Shown here: positions 41,346 to 51,331 of the stretch, one piece after another
How the letters are laid out: each line of letters begins with the position of its first letter
How positions within the stretch are numbered: the first letter of the stretch is position 1
Assembly: GCF_016629565.1 (NCBI RefSeq)
Contig: NZ_AP023057.1
Coordinates: 558,001-622,000 of the forward strand
From: Nitratiruptor sp. YY08-10
Lineage (GTDB): Bacteria > Campylobacterota > Campylobacteria > Campylobacterales > Nitratiruptoraceae
DNA: 64,000 nt
Direction: 5' to 3'
The notes under the pieces: model-generated
The model's input: only the letters and a program-made list of their open reading frames with translations
Databases searched by the model: none
Told to the model about the DNA's origin: nothing
Program-made: the position numbers and the translations under genes

Positions 41346-42437
41346 ATGCGACTGTTTTTTTTACTGTTTTTTATACTGTTCGATGTTCTTTGGGCTGTCG
41401 AAATCAAGATTGGCGATCAAGTCAACGTTGTCGGTGTTCGTGAAAACTACTTGACAGGGTATGGCATCGTTGTAGGTTTAAATGGTACAGGAGACGGAAC
41501 GACCACGAAATTTACACTATTGAGCATTGCCAATATGCTGAAGAAAATGGGGATCAATATCGATCCAAAAGATGTGAAAACAAAAAACGCGGCTGCAGTT
41601 ATTGTGACGGCCAAGTTGCCACCGTTCGCGAAAAGCGGGATGACGGTGGATGTGACGGTGTCGAGTATGGGAGATGCGAAAGATATAGGCAATGGCGTGC
41701 TTATTCGTACCCCGCTTTTTGGACCGGACAAAAAAATATACGCTTTTGCCCAGGGCCCTACGTCAACGGGTGGGGGATTCAGTGAATCGAATAAAGGCGG
41801 CAAGGTACAAAAAAATTTCACTACCACAGCACTCATTCCGAATGGAGCGATCATAGAAAGGGATCTTCCCTACAGTTTTGACGAACAAAAAACGGTAACG
41901 CTTACGCTGAAACATCCAAGCTTTGAAATGGCCCGTCGTATTGTGGATGCAATCAACAAACATTTCAAAGAAGAGCTCGCCTTTGCATTGGATGCTTCAA
42001 CCATTCGTGTGTTGTACCCGATGAAGAACCAGTACGACAAAGTACAGTTTCTCTCGCAACTTCTTGATCTCAAAGTGCAAAGCGAAAATGAGCCTACGAT
42101 CGTTATTTATGAGCGGACAGGAACGGTCATTATGAGTGGCGATATCAAAATCGATACGCCTGTGTATATCTCCCATGGAAGTATCTATGTAACAGTTCAG
42201 AAAGAGCCTGTAATTTCCCAGCCAAACCCCCTTGCCGGAGGAAAAACCGTTCAAACCCAATCGACACAAACCACGGTTCAAGAAGCAAACGGAAGAATTT
42301 TTTCTATACGATCGCCTTCACTCAAAGATCTTGTCAAAGCACTGAACGATTTGGGGATTTCACCAAGAGATCTTATTGCTATAATACAGGCTATTAAAAA
42401 CGCCGGTAAACTCCACGCAAAAATCGTCATAATGTAG
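41346..42437 (+). CDS. flgI: Flagellar P-ring protein FlgI
   Basis: 363 residues with a signal peptide (MRLFFLLFFILFDVLWA). Family hallmarks: KIGDQVNVVGVRENYLTGYGIVVGLNGTGDGT, the MTVDVTVSSMGDAKDIGNGVLIRTPL region, and the C-terminal SLKDLVKALNDLGISPRDLIAIIQAIKNAG. It forms the periplasmic ring. flgJ follows one base after the stop. Confidence 0.95.
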   Translation: MRLFFLLFFILFDVLWAVEIKIGDQVNVVGVRENYLTGYGIVVGLNGTGDGTTTKFTLLSIANMLKKMGINIDPKDVKTKNAAAVIVTAKLPPFAKSGMTVDVTVSSMGDAKDIGNGVLIRTPLFGPDKKIYAFAQGPTSTGGGFSESNKGGKVQKNFTTTALIPNGAIIERDLPYSFDEQKTVTLTLKHPSFEMARRIVDAINKHFKEELAFALDASTIRVLYPMKNQYDKVQFLSQLLDLKVQSENEPTIVIYERTGTVIMSGDIKIDTPVYISHGSIYVTVQKEPVISQPNPLAGGKTVQTQSTQTTVQEANGRIFSIRSPSLKDLVKALNDLGISPRDLIAIIQAIKNAGKLHAKIVIM

Positions 42438-42438
42438 G

Positions 42439-42726
42439 ATGGATATGAAGATAGAAACATATTGGGATTTTGCACAGCTGAGCCAGATAAAAACGAAAGA
42501 TTTGGCGGCGAAAGGTTTTGAAGAGGAGTTTATACGCCAGTTTTTAAAAGAGGTACGAAAATCTCTTGAGAGAACATCGCCGCTTTTGGATAACTCTTTT
42601 TCAGCAAAAATGTATTGGGATATGTTCGATATGCAGATCGCAAAAGTCTTAAGTGATAGTGACCAGTTTGGTTTGAAAGAGTATATTGCACATGCAGTTG
42701 AGACATACAAGAAGAATAGCCAATGA
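42439..42726 (+). CDS. flgJ: Rod-binding protein, FlgJ N-terminal domain only
   Basis: 95 residues (or 93 from ATG 42445, better spaced from AGGATGG). The pattern GFEEEFIRQFLKEVRKS...SFSAKMYWDMFDMQIAKVLSDSDQFGLKEYI is the rod-binding domain of FlgJ. The muramidase half found in E. coli is absent, as in many other phyla, so peptidoglycan would be opened by another enzyme. The stop overlaps flhA as ATGA. Confidence 0.85.
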   Translation: MDMKIETYWDFAQLSQIKTKDLAAKGFEEEFIRQFLKEVRKSLERTSPLLDNSFSAKMYWDMFDMQIAKVLSDSDQFGLKEYIAHAVETYKKNSQ

Positions 42727-44810
42727 CCTACGGAATTGAAAAGATTTTTTCAAAAGTGCATGAGCATTCCGATGCCATTATCATCGTTTTAATATTGGCC
42801 ATTTTGGCCTCGATGATACTTCCTGTGCCTCCATTTTTTCTCGATCTTTTACTCACAGCGAGTATTACGTTCTCTTTGGTTATTCTTATGACTACTGTGT
42901 ATGTGGGCAATCCTTTGGAGATCGCATCCTTCCCTTCACTGTTGCTTTTGGCGACACTTTTTCGTTTGGCTTTGAATATCGCTACAACAAGAAGAATACT
43001 TTTGCACGGCCATGAGGGGCCGGAGGCTGCTGGAAAACTGATCGAGAGTTTTGGTCAGTTTGTCGTGGGAGGAAACTATATTGTCGGTATCATCATTTTC
43101 ATTATATTAGTGACGATCAATTTCATTGTGGTAACAAAAGGGACGGAAAGAATCAGTGAAGTGGGCGCACGTTTTACTCTCGATGCGATGCCTGGGAAAC
43201 AGATGGCAATCGATGCAGACCTCAATGCCGGACTCATTGATGAACAAGAAGCCCGAAGACGCCGTGAAGCCATTGCAAAAGAGGCCGATTTTTATGGGGC
43301 AATGGATGGTGCAAGTAAATTTATACGCGGGGATGCAATTGCCGGTATTATCATCACTACTATCAATATCATAGGCGGTATCGCGATAGGAGTATTGCAG
43401 CATGGTATGGATCTTTCTACCGCTGTGGCAAACTTTACGCTATTGACTGTGGGTGATGGGTTGGTGAGTCAAATTCCATCCCTTATTACCTCTACTGCAG
43501 CCGGCTTGATGGTAACTCGTGCAGTTTCAGAAACAAATCTTGGAAAAGAGATCTTCTCTCAACTCACCAGTTATCCCAAGGCTTTATATATGACTGCGGG
43601 CGCTCTTTTCGTGATCGGTACGGTACCTGGCATGCCGTTTGTCCCTTTTACCATTCTGGCCGGTATGATTGCGTTGACGGCATATATGATGCAGCTTGAA
43701 ATGAAGAGAGAAACGATCGAAAAAGAGGAGGAAGAGGTTAAAGAGATCCTACAGCAGCAAGAGGAGGAGAGAGAAGAGGAGTTTATTGCTCAGCCTGAGA
43801 CCATAACCTTTGAGATCGGGTACGCCCTTATACCTTTAGTGGATGAAGACAAGGGTGGAGAACTGCTCAAACGGATCAAATCTTTGCGAAAGCAGCTCTC
43901 AAAAGAGCTTGGTCTGATGGTGCCGCTCATTCATATCAAGGACAATCTGGAACTTAAGTCCGGAGAGTATAGGATTTTGCTCAAAGGGGTGGAAGTAGCA
44001 AGATATGAAATACAACCAGGTAAGATGCTGGCCATCGATACTGGGCAGACCAATGGGAAACTTGAAGGGGTAGAGACGAAAGAGCCTACATTTGGACTCA
44101 AAGCCTACTGGATCGATGAGAGTCAAAAAGATAAAGCGAGAATGTTGGGCTTTACCGTCGTTGATATCCCTACGGTCATTATCACTCATCTTTCAGAAAT
44201 TATCAAACAGAATGCTCATGAGATTTTGGGAAGAAGTGAAACGAAAGAGCTTGTGGACAAACTTGCCCAGAAATATCCGATTGTCAAAGAGATCGTGCCT
44301 GAGCAGGTACCATATTCTGTCTTGCATCGGGTATTGCAAAATCTTTTACGTGAGCATATTCCTATTAAAGATCTGCTTACTATCATCGAGTCGCTTTCTG
44401 ACAATATCACAAAAACGGAAGATACCGATATCTTAACAGAACTTGTTCGAGAGTCTTTAGCAAGATTGATAACTTCTATCTATGCAAAAGATGGAGTGCT
44501 GTATGCTTTGACGCTAGATCCGGCGAGTGAAGAGAAACTCTATACAAAAATTAAAGAGTACAACGGCAATCTTCCTCCGATAGACCCTGCAAAACTGCAG
44601 AACTTTATCATGCAAATCAGTAAAAATATTGAAAAGTTTGTGATCGAACAAAGAACACCCGTGCTTCTTACATCTCCCAATGTCCGTAGGTATGTTCACA
44701 AAATAATAGAACCCTATTTGTCCAATGTGGCGGTTCTGTCCTACAATGAAGTTGATCCCAAAACGAAACTCAAAATCATAGACAAGGTCAGCCTCGATGG
44801 AAATAGTTAA
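42723..44810 (+). CDS. flhA: Flagellar export gate protein FlhA
   Basis: 695 residues. Eight N-terminal membrane helices include the highly conserved FHIPEP-type region (FPSLLLLATLFRLALNIATTRRILLHG and the SEVGARFTLDAMPGKQMAIDADLNAG loop). The large cytoplasmic domain (about 340-695) docks substrates and chaperones. It is the major export-gate subunit with FlhB. Its 3' end overlaps flhF by 14 bases. Confidence 0.96.
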   Translation: MTYGIEKIFSKVHEHSDAIIIVLILAILASMILPVPPFFLDLLLTASITFSLVILMTTVYVGNPLEIASFPSLLLLATLFRLALNIATTRRILLHGHEGPEAAGKLIESFGQFVVGGNYIVGIIIFIILVTINFIVVTKGTERISEVGARFTLDAMPGKQMAIDADLNAGLIDEQEARRRREAIAKEADFYGAMDGASKFIRGDAIAGIIITTINIIGGIAIGVLQHGMDLSTAVANFTLLTVGDGLVSQIPSLITSTAAGLMVTRAVSETNLGKEIFSQLTSYPKALYMTAGALFVIGTVPGMPFVPFTILAGMIALTAYMMQLEMKRETIEKEEEEVKEILQQQEEEREEEFIAQPETITFEIGYALIPLVDEDKGGELLKRIKSLRKQLSKELGLMVPLIHIKDNLELKSGEYRILLKGVEVARYEIQPGKMLAIDTGQTNGKLEGVETKEPTFGLKAYWIDESQKDKARMLGFTVVDIPTVIITHLSEIIKQNAHEILGRSETKELVDKLAQKYPIVKEIVPEQVPYSVLHRVLQNLLREHIPIKDLLTIIESLSDNITKTEDTDILTELVRESLARLITSIYAKDGVLYALTLDPASEEKLYTKIKEYNGNLPPIDPAKLQNFIMQISKNIEKFVIEQRTPVLLTSPNVRRYVHKIIEPYLSNVAVLSYNEVDPKTKLKIIDKVSLDGNS

Positions 44811-45972
44811 GTACGAAGGATACGATCTGGAGGCTTTGATCGAACAAGCCAAAAAAGAGTATGGAGAAGATGTAAAAATTTTAAGTTATGAGACACAAAC
44901 CCAGCGTCGCTTTTTTCTCTTTGCAAAAAAGAAATATACACTGTTTATCAAGATTGAAGACAAAAATGAAAACTTTTTGGATCTTTTATCAAAGGAGGAG
45001 AAAAATCAGGAGATTGATCAATTTCTTGCCAAAATAGAGGCGATGATCGATAAAAAGATTGAGCCTTTGAAGGAGGAGATCAAAAAAAGAGGTAGTGTCT
45101 CGTTTGAACCTGCAGAGCTTCCCTCTCATGCAAAAAATCCTCTTCTCAAAGAGGAGCAGTTTGACGAGTTTACTGGTGATGCAGTAGAGCTTATCAAACT
45201 ACTAGTCGAAAACGATGTGGATCCAAAAGTTGCCAAGATGCTTGTCAAAGAGTCATGTGGACTTGATATTGATACCAATAAACTCGATCTCAATACCTCT
45301 TTTTTCAAAGAAGCTCTGACAACGGCGATAGAAAAGAAGATTAAATTTAGAGGTCCTTTGAAAATACAGAAAGGCAACTTCAAAGTAATAGCTTTTGTAG
45401 GTCCAACTGGTGTTGGAAAGACAACCAACCTCTTTAAAATTGCTTCAGAACTTGTGATCAACCAAAAATTGAAAATTGCGGTAATCAGCATCGATACCTT
45501 CAAAGTAGGTGCCGTACAGCAGGCAAGATCCTTTTCCAATATCCTCAATATTCCTTTTTACGCTATTACAGATTCGAAAAATCTTAAAAAGACGTTGCAA
45601 AATCTCAATGGTATCGATGTAGTACTGATAGATACCGTTGGAAGAAGCCATTACGATTACTGGAGATTAGGTGAAATGCGAGAAATCCTTGGCGGTGGTG
45701 CCGACTTTATGGATATCTCTTTGGTTCTTAGCTGTAACTATAAAAACAGCGAAGCCCTGGAAGTGGTAAATCGCTACCGAACCTTTTTCCCTATCCATAG
45801 TCTCTTTTTTACAAAAATAGATGAGACGTACAAACCTGGAATTTTACTCAATCTTCCGATCAAAACAGACATTCCTCTCTCTTTTATCAGTGTAGGACAG
45901 AAAGTGCCGGAAGATATCAGGCTTCTTAATCCTGAGCGGGTAGCACAATATGTATTAGGTGAACAGTTATGA
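44797..45972 (+). CDS. flhF: SRP-family GTPase FlhF (polar flagellar placement)
   Basis: 391 residues. A variable N-terminal basic/B domain, N-domain helices, then a GTPase with P-loop GPTGVGKTTNLFKIA (about 200-214), DTFKVGAVQQARSF and the DTVGRSHYD switch. FlhF marks the flagellar pole and, in Campylobacter, is needed for motility gene expression. It overlaps flhG by four bases, so the FlhF/FlhG pair is co-translated. Confidence 0.95.
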   Translation: MEIVKYEGYDLEALIEQAKKEYGEDVKILSYETQTQRRFFLFAKKKYTLFIKIEDKNENFLDLLSKEEKNQEIDQFLAKIEAMIDKKIEPLKEEIKKRGSVSFEPAELPSHAKNPLLKEEQFDEFTGDAVELIKLLVENDVDPKVAKMLVKESCGLDIDTNKLDLNTSFFKEALTTAIEKKIKFRGPLKIQKGNFKVIAFVGPTGVGKTTNLFKIASELVINQKLKIAVISIDTFKVGAVQQARSFSNILNIPFYAITDSKNLKKTLQNLNGIDVVLIDTVGRSHYDYWRLGEMREILGGGADFMDISLVLSCNYKNSEALEVVNRYRTFFPIHSLFFTKIDETYKPGILLNLPIKTDIPLSFISVGQKVPEDIRLLNPERVAQYVLGEQL

Positions 45973-46823
45973 TGGATCAGGCAAGTGGTTTACGGGAACT
46001 TGTTTCAAAAAAGCAGAAACAAACAAGAGATTCCAATTTTATAACCATTGCAAGCGGCAAAGGCGGTGTGGGTAAAACAAATTTTGCTCTCAATTTTTCC
46101 TATTTGATGGCTAACCAGTATAATAAACGTGTATTGCTCATCGATGCGGATTTTGGCATGGCAAATATCCATCTTTTTGTAGAGGCGGATGCGAAAAGAA
46201 ATATGAAAAATCTTTACAACGGGGCTTCTTTGGATGAGGTGATACAAAAAGCGGACGGTTTTGACGTTTTGCTTGGATTTTCTGGCATCGATGATATCTG
46301 GGAAATAGAAGACACCACTGCGCAGACCATTGTAGCGCAACTGGAACAGGTGAGTAGCCGATATGATTATATCATCATCGATAGCGGTGCGGGGATAGAT
46401 GATAAAATTGCCGGCTTTTTAAGAGCCTCAGACAGATCCTATATCGTCACGACCCCGGAGCCTACTGCACTTATGGATGCATATGCACTCATAAAATCGA
46501 TGTATAACATTTATGGATATGATCGGTTCAAAATAGTCGTGAATATGTCTAAAAACCGCGAAGATGGGAAAAATACCTACAACAAACTCCGTGTCTCTTT
46601 GAACAAATTTTTACAGATTGATGCTGAACTTTTGGGTATTTTGCCCTATACGAATAGTTTAAGACAATCTGTTCGTAAAAAAATGCTTGTATGCAAAAAT
46701 TTTCCTAAGGATAGTTACACCATCAATATGAGGCGAATCTGTGAATCAGAGCTACGTATTCAAAAAACATCTTCGGAAAATTTTTGGCAAAAACTTTTTG
46801 ATTTCATGGGAAAGAGTGAATGA
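45969..46823 (+). CDS. flhG: MinD-like ATPase FlhG (flagellar number control)
   Basis: 284 residues. A short N-terminal FlhF-activating stretch (QASGLRELV) precedes the deviant P-loop SGKGGVGKTNFALNFSYLM; the DSGAGID switch and a C-terminal amphipathic region follow. It restrains flagellar number by stimulating FlhF GTPase. It overlaps fliA by four bases. Confidence 0.95.
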   Translation: MMDQASGLRELVSKKQKQTRDSNFITIASGKGGVGKTNFALNFSYLMANQYNKRVLLIDADFGMANIHLFVEADAKRNMKNLYNGASLDEVIQKADGFDVLLGFSGIDDIWEIEDTTAQTIVAQLEQVSSRYDYIIIDSGAGIDDKIAGFLRASDRSYIVTTPEPTALMDAYALIKSMYNIYGYDRFKIVVNMSKNREDGKNTYNKLRVSLNKFLQIDAELLGILPYTNSLRQSVRKKMLVCKNFPKDSYTINMRRICESELRIQKTSSENFWQKLFDFMGKSE

Positions 46824-47455
46824 GTCTAACGCCACAGGAGAAACAGCAGATTGTTCTGGACAATTTGGCTCTTGTCAAAAAGGTGGCATCAAAAATATAT
46901 TTTAAACTTCCCAAAGATGCAAATATTGAATTTGACGAACTTGTTAGTACAGGTACCATAGGTTTGTATAAAGCGATAGAAAAATACAATCGCGACAAAG
47001 CCCAGTTTTCTACGTACGCCTATATAAAAATTCGTGGTGAAATACTTGACTACCTTCGTTCGTTACATATCGTTCCTCGTACCATGAGAGAAAAAATCAA
47101 AAAAGAGAAAGAGGAAGGGCAAAAAGATATTCCTCTGTCTAATCTTGCCATTATGATGAGTATGGAAAAGGCTCTTGGAGAGAGTGACAATGGTCTGAGA
47201 CTGATGGATATTTTGATCAGTAATGAAAAAAGTCCAGAAGATTATGCCATTTCTTCAGAAATTCATGATAAAATAGTAGAAGCTTTGGCTGATCTTAGCG
47301 AAAGTGAGCGAAAAACGTTACAGATGCTCTATTTCGAAGAGCGTGAGCCTAAAGAGGTGTCGCAGGCACTTGGGATATCACAATCACGGGTATCGCAGAT
47401 AAAATCGAAAGCGATAGCGAAGTTGAAATGTGTGTTTAAGAAAATGGAGATGTAA
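46820..47455 (+). CDS. fliA: Flagellar sigma factor FliA (sigma-28)
   Basis: 211 residues, slightly shorter than E. coli FliA (239). Region 2 is seen in FDELVSTGTIGLYKAIEKYN and FSTYAYIKIRGEILDYLRS, region 3 in RTMREKIKKEKEEG, region 4 in LSESERKTLQMLYFEEREPKEVSQALGISQSRVSQIKSKAI. It directs late flagellar genes, and possibly the che operon, whose upstream region has a FliA-like box. Its stop overlaps the next start (TAATG). No anti-sigma FlgM was seen here. Confidence 0.93.
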   Translation: MSLTPQEKQQIVLDNLALVKKVASKIYFKLPKDANIEFDELVSTGTIGLYKAIEKYNRDKAQFSTYAYIKIRGEILDYLRSLHIVPRTMREKIKKEKEEGQKDIPLSNLAIMMSMEKALGESDNGLRLMDILISNEKSPEDYAISSEIHDKIVEALADLSESERKTLQMLYFEEREPKEVSQALGISQSRVSQIKSKAIAKLKCVFKKMEM

Positions 47456-49365
47456 TGAATCTATTGGACCTGCTTTTTCTTTCTCCAAAAGAGGTTAAGA
47501 AGAAAACAGCTATAAAAAATAGTTCTACCCCCTCAGGCCCTAAATTCGATTTTAAAACAGTACTTACATCGATACTTCAAGAAAAAACGAAAAAAAACGA
47601 TATTCTTTTTGAACAGAAAAAGCTTGACTTAGTACCAAAACACTCCTTGCAAACTCTCATAGGCCAAATGCCCAAAGCTTCACAAGCCAATGTACAATCA
47701 TCAGTACAAACAGCAGATGGGAAATCGATAAAAGATAATTTTTTTCAAAAAGATTCTGTTCGGTACAAACAGAAAACGCATATACCGCATAAGTTATTAC
47801 AAATTTCTGCAAAGAAAAACTCTTTAAAAAAAGTGATTTTTCAATATGATAAAGATACAAGAGCGTTTGGTAAAAAACCTTTACAGAGTTTTACTATCGT
47901 TTCTGCAAAGAGTGTGGAAAAGCGGCAATATTTGCACAAAGCAGTCCAAATATCCAAAAAGAGTGTACAAACGCCATCTGTAATACAAAAAGAAGAAGTG
48001 AAAATTGGTGAAAATAAGAAAAATGATGTAAGAAATCAAAAAATTCATAAGAATATATTTGCTGCAAATACTGTTCCTACAAAGGATATCAACGAAAATC
48101 AAGAGTTAGAAAAAAAATCGAAAAAGCAAAAAGAGCATTGTACTGAATACAAAACCGAACAAACAATATATGCTTGGGCTCATTCTTACGGAAGTCAAAA
48201 AACCAAGAATCGTTTGAAAGCAGAGGATTTTATAAATGAAATGCGTCGTAACCCGATTCCACCAAAATCTCTAAAAGATTTTTCAAAACAAAATGAGATA
48301 CAATTAAATAAGAAACAAAACCAGATAATCAGTAGAACCGTTTCGAACATTCATGCTCCTTTCCAACATACGACACTTCCAAAAAAAGAGAACTTACAAA
48401 ATAATCGTACTCCGTTCTATGCATCAAAAAATTTCGAATCAAAAACTCCTTTTTTTACAAAACCTTTTATAAAAGAGGAATCGCAAAAAAGTGCACAAAA
48501 AATAAAGCATATTGCAGATCAAAGTAATGATTTGGAAATAGGACATATGCCTTTAAACAAGAAGAGGGTACATCAGCCGGATATCAAACAAATGTATATG
48601 ATGAAAACATTCGATGGCAGTACGCAATATGTCGATGAAGACAAAAGTCAAAGTAAACACAGAAAAAGTACATTAAACAAGAGTGTTCAAGAGGCTTTTT
48701 TTGAAACTGAACGCCAGAATAAACCAAAACAGATTGTTGGTGAAAGAAACCATCTAGATGTATCACAAATTCATAGTCAATTGAAGCAAAAACAAATTTT
48801 TGAAAAAAACAGTGCAACGAAAGAAAAAGCATTAAAGCATTCTGAAGAGATTACCCAAAATCAAGAAATATCTACTTCACAAAATATAATTATTGGAAGT
48901 GAAAGGAAAGAGAGTCCTAAAAGAATCGCTCTTTCAAAGCAGATTGATTCGATTGAAAAAACCATTGAACAGCACATACTCAATACTCACAATGATCCAT
49001 CGCAACAAAACGGTGACCATAATGCAAATTCAGATTCCTCTACAAAAAGTTTTGTTAGCAGGTCCGATGATCAAACCACTCTATTTAAAGAGAGCCACAA
49101 ACAGCAGCAATTTATCATAACGCTTGATCAAACTCGAATCAGAATCAGTCTTCATCATCAATCTGTTCAGATGCAATTTGTGAGTATGACGCCTTTGATG
49201 ATGGAGGATGGACTGCAGCACTACATCGATAAGGTAATGCAGCAGACCGGTTTTGACAAATACAGGATAACTTTAAAAGATAAAGAAAAAAGAAGAGATT
49301 TTTCAAACACTACCGTACTTCCCTCAACAAGAAGTGAGTCAAGTCTGGTAAATGTTAAGATATAG
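47455..49365 (+). CDS. fliK: FliK-like hook-length control protein
   Basis: 636 residues. A very long, low-conservation Lys/Gln/Ser-rich region (about 1-540) is followed by a compact C-terminal domain (about 555-620: FIITLDQTRIRISLHHQSVQMQFVSM...LQHYIDKVMQQTGFDKYRITLKD). That recalls the FliK substrate-switch domain. The length exceeds typical FliK (about 400). The assignment rests on position in the cluster, the low-complexity ruler-like body and the C-terminal fold. The 3' end overlaps the next gene by 14 bases. Confidence 0.65.
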   Translation: MNLLDLLFLSPKEVKKKTAIKNSSTPSGPKFDFKTVLTSILQEKTKKNDILFEQKKLDLVPKHSLQTLIGQMPKASQANVQSSVQTADGKSIKDNFFQKDSVRYKQKTHIPHKLLQISAKKNSLKKVIFQYDKDTRAFGKKPLQSFTIVSAKSVEKRQYLHKAVQISKKSVQTPSVIQKEEVKIGENKKNDVRNQKIHKNIFAANTVPTKDINENQELEKKSKKQKEHCTEYKTEQTIYAWAHSYGSQKTKNRLKAEDFINEMRRNPIPPKSLKDFSKQNEIQLNKKQNQIISRTVSNIHAPFQHTTLPKKENLQNNRTPFYASKNFESKTPFFTKPFIKEESQKSAQKIKHIADQSNDLEIGHMPLNKKRVHQPDIKQMYMMKTFDGSTQYVDEDKSQSKHRKSTLNKSVQEAFFETERQNKPKQIVGERNHLDVSQIHSQLKQKQIFEKNSATKEKALKHSEEITQNQEISTSQNIIIGSERKESPKRIALSKQIDSIEKTIEQHILNTHNDPSQQNGDHNANSDSSTKSFVSRSDDQTTLFKESHKQQQFIITLDQTRIRISLHHQSVQMQFVSMTPLMMEDGLQHYIDKVMQQTGFDKYRITLKDKEKRRDFSNTTVLPSTRSESSLVNVKI

Positions 49366-51331
49366 CCTTTTTCTATTTTGTTTCCTTACAGCCGTTTTTG
49401 CATCAACGAATGAGACTATACGCCAACATAGCGGACAAGATTTCAATGAAACGAATACCTCTTCGCACAAAGATAACAGCTACATAAAAATAGTATATGA
49501 AAATGCGCTACGTGACTTTCGGGTGGGTTCATATTATGATGCTTTAAATGAATTTTCTTACGTTGTTAAATTTCCCAATACACCCTATTTTTTGGACGCT
49601 TTGTACCAACTTGCAAAAACATATCTTGCAATCGGCAAACGCACAGGTGAAAAAAAGTTTTTTTGGAGTGCATTGAATTATCTCAATCTCTATTTGGGAC
49701 GAGGTGGAGTAGATAATGCAAAGTACTATTATCTCAAAGCTCTTATTTTAGAAAATTTGGGATTCTATGAAAGAGCACTTGCGCTGTATCAGCTGGGTTT
49801 GGCTAAAGCAGATAATCAAATAAAAGAAGATATTTTGATTGGAATGTTGCGGACAGCAGCACTAGAAAAGAAAACCAATCTTTTTACAAAATATATGATC
49901 ATGCTATCTATAGAAAACTTATCGAAAGAACAAAAAAAAGAGTATCGTTTTATTCAAGGGCTTTTCTATTTTTATCAAGACGAGTATGAAAAAGCCAGAC
50001 GTTTGTTGCTGCAAACCTACAAAGAGTATGAAGAGTATCTCATAGACAATCCACAGTTTTATTATATTGTTGCAGAAAATGCATATCGATATGGAGAATA
50101 TAAGACGGCAAAACAGCTTTTTAAACGAATACTAAAATATGTTAAAAATAGGGATGTTTTACAAAAGACTCTGTTACGGCTTGGTGATATAGCCTTTAAT
50201 ACCAACAATACCCATGAGAGTGTCGGATACTACTATCGTCTTATCAAAAAATTTCCCAAAAGCAAATACGCAACGATCGCAAAACTTAAACTCCTATACA
50301 TCATGAAAAAAGATAAGAAGGTGCAACATTATCTAAAAAAATTTTTGCCTGATGCAATGTTTTTGAAAAATCCGCAAAAGTTTACTTTGGAAATATTGGT
50401 AAAAAACAGACAAAACTATCTCGGTTTTTTTGCATTGGCAAATTTTGGATTGAATGTTCTTGAACTCAGAAGCGAAAAACTCATGAAACGACTTGGCTGG
50501 GAGATCTCATTGGTTCCTGTGAAGAGTCTGAAATATGAACACAAAGAGTATTTCCGAAAACTTTGGGAACCGGAGTTGTACCATCTGAATGATCCGAAGC
50601 TCATGTGCATTCTATACAGATCCAATCCCCAGTTTTTTGTAGAAATTTTCACAAAGTCAGTTTTATTGCATATGGGCAAAGTTATATATCAATGCGAAAA
50701 AGGGAAAAAAACATATATCGATCTTTTGAAAAGAATGTATAAAAAGTTCAAAGATGATGCACTGTTGTATAAACTCGTTGATGTCCATTATGAACTTGGA
50801 CAATACAGTGAAGCTATGAAATATCTCATGAAAGTGAAGAAGAGAGGTTGTACATATGCGATAGATTACAATAAATTATGCTTTTTAATACAGCGCCAAT
50901 GCAGCAATAGATTTGAGATGTTGAAAAACAGATGCAAACAAAACAGTTTTTATAAATTGCTTTTTCTTTCTGCTTCCAAGCTGGAGCAAGGCATCATCGA
51001 TACCTCTTTTGTCAAATCTCACAGGGATTTTTTTGTCAAAAATTACACAAAAGATCCTGTTGTGAGAAAATATGTAGAAATATTGGCGAAAAAAATGATA
51101 GAAAAAGAACTATATCAGCAAATCATAGACCTTCTTTCTCCCATTGCTTCCTATATCAAGGAGGACTGTTTTTTAAACAGTATATTATCTCTATCTTATG
51201 TTAGAATTGGTAAAATGCAATATGCTGGCAAGATATTAAATGAGATGAGTTCATGTGATAATGAGTGGTACCATATCGCAAAAGCTGCATATGATGATAT
51301 ACTGTTTAGTAAAGAAATAGAGGGTCAATAA
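49352..51331 (+). CDS. Exported TPR-repeat protein, possibly PflA-like motor scaffold component
   Basis: 659 residues with a signal peptide (MLRYSLFLFCFLTAVFAST). Repeated helix pairs follow, several TPR-like (YDALNEFSYVVKFPNTPYFLDALYQLAKTYLAIG, YERALALYQLGLAKA, GEYKTAKQLFKRILKY, TNNTHESVGYYYRLIKKFPKSKYA). C. jejuni PflA, a periplasmic TPR protein of the motor disk, has the same layout, though about 130 residues longer. Placement between fliK and flgB suggests a flagellar role. The homology is suggested by architecture only. Confidence 0.6.
   Translation: MLRYSLFLFCFLTAVFASTNETIRQHSGQDFNETNTSSHKDNSYIKIVYENALRDFRVGSYYDALNEFSYVVKFPNTPYFLDALYQLAKTYLAIGKRTGEKKFFWSALNYLNLYLGRGGVDNAKYYYLKALILENLGFYERALALYQLGLAKADNQIKEDILIGMLRTAALEKKTNLFTKYMIMLSIENLSKEQKKEYRFIQGLFYFYQDEYEKARRLLLQTYKEYEEYLIDNPQFYYIVAENAYRYGEYKTAKQLFKRILKYVKNRDVLQKTLLRLGDIAFNTNNTHESVGYYYRLIKKFPKSKYATIAKLKLLYIMKKDKKVQHYLKKFLPDAMFLKNPQKFTLEILVKNRQNYLGFFALANFGLNVLELRSEKLMKRLGWEISLVPVKSLKYEHKEYFRKLWEPELYHLNDPKLMCILYRSNPQFFVEIFTKSVLLHMGKVIYQCEKGKKTYIDLLKRMYKKFKDDALLYKLVDVHYELGQYSEAMKYLMKVKKRGCTYAIDYNKLCFLIQRQCSNRFEMLKNRCKQNSFYKLLFLSASKLEQGIIDTSFVKSHRDFFVKNYTKDPVVRKYVEILAKKMIEKELYQQIIDLLSPIASYIKEDCFLNSILSLSYVRIGKMQYAGKILNEMSSCDNEWYHIAKAAYDDILFSKEIEGQ

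Noticed and set aside
41763-42281. Several minus-strand frames under flgI
   Set aside because: Short, motif-free shadows of a well-conserved gene.
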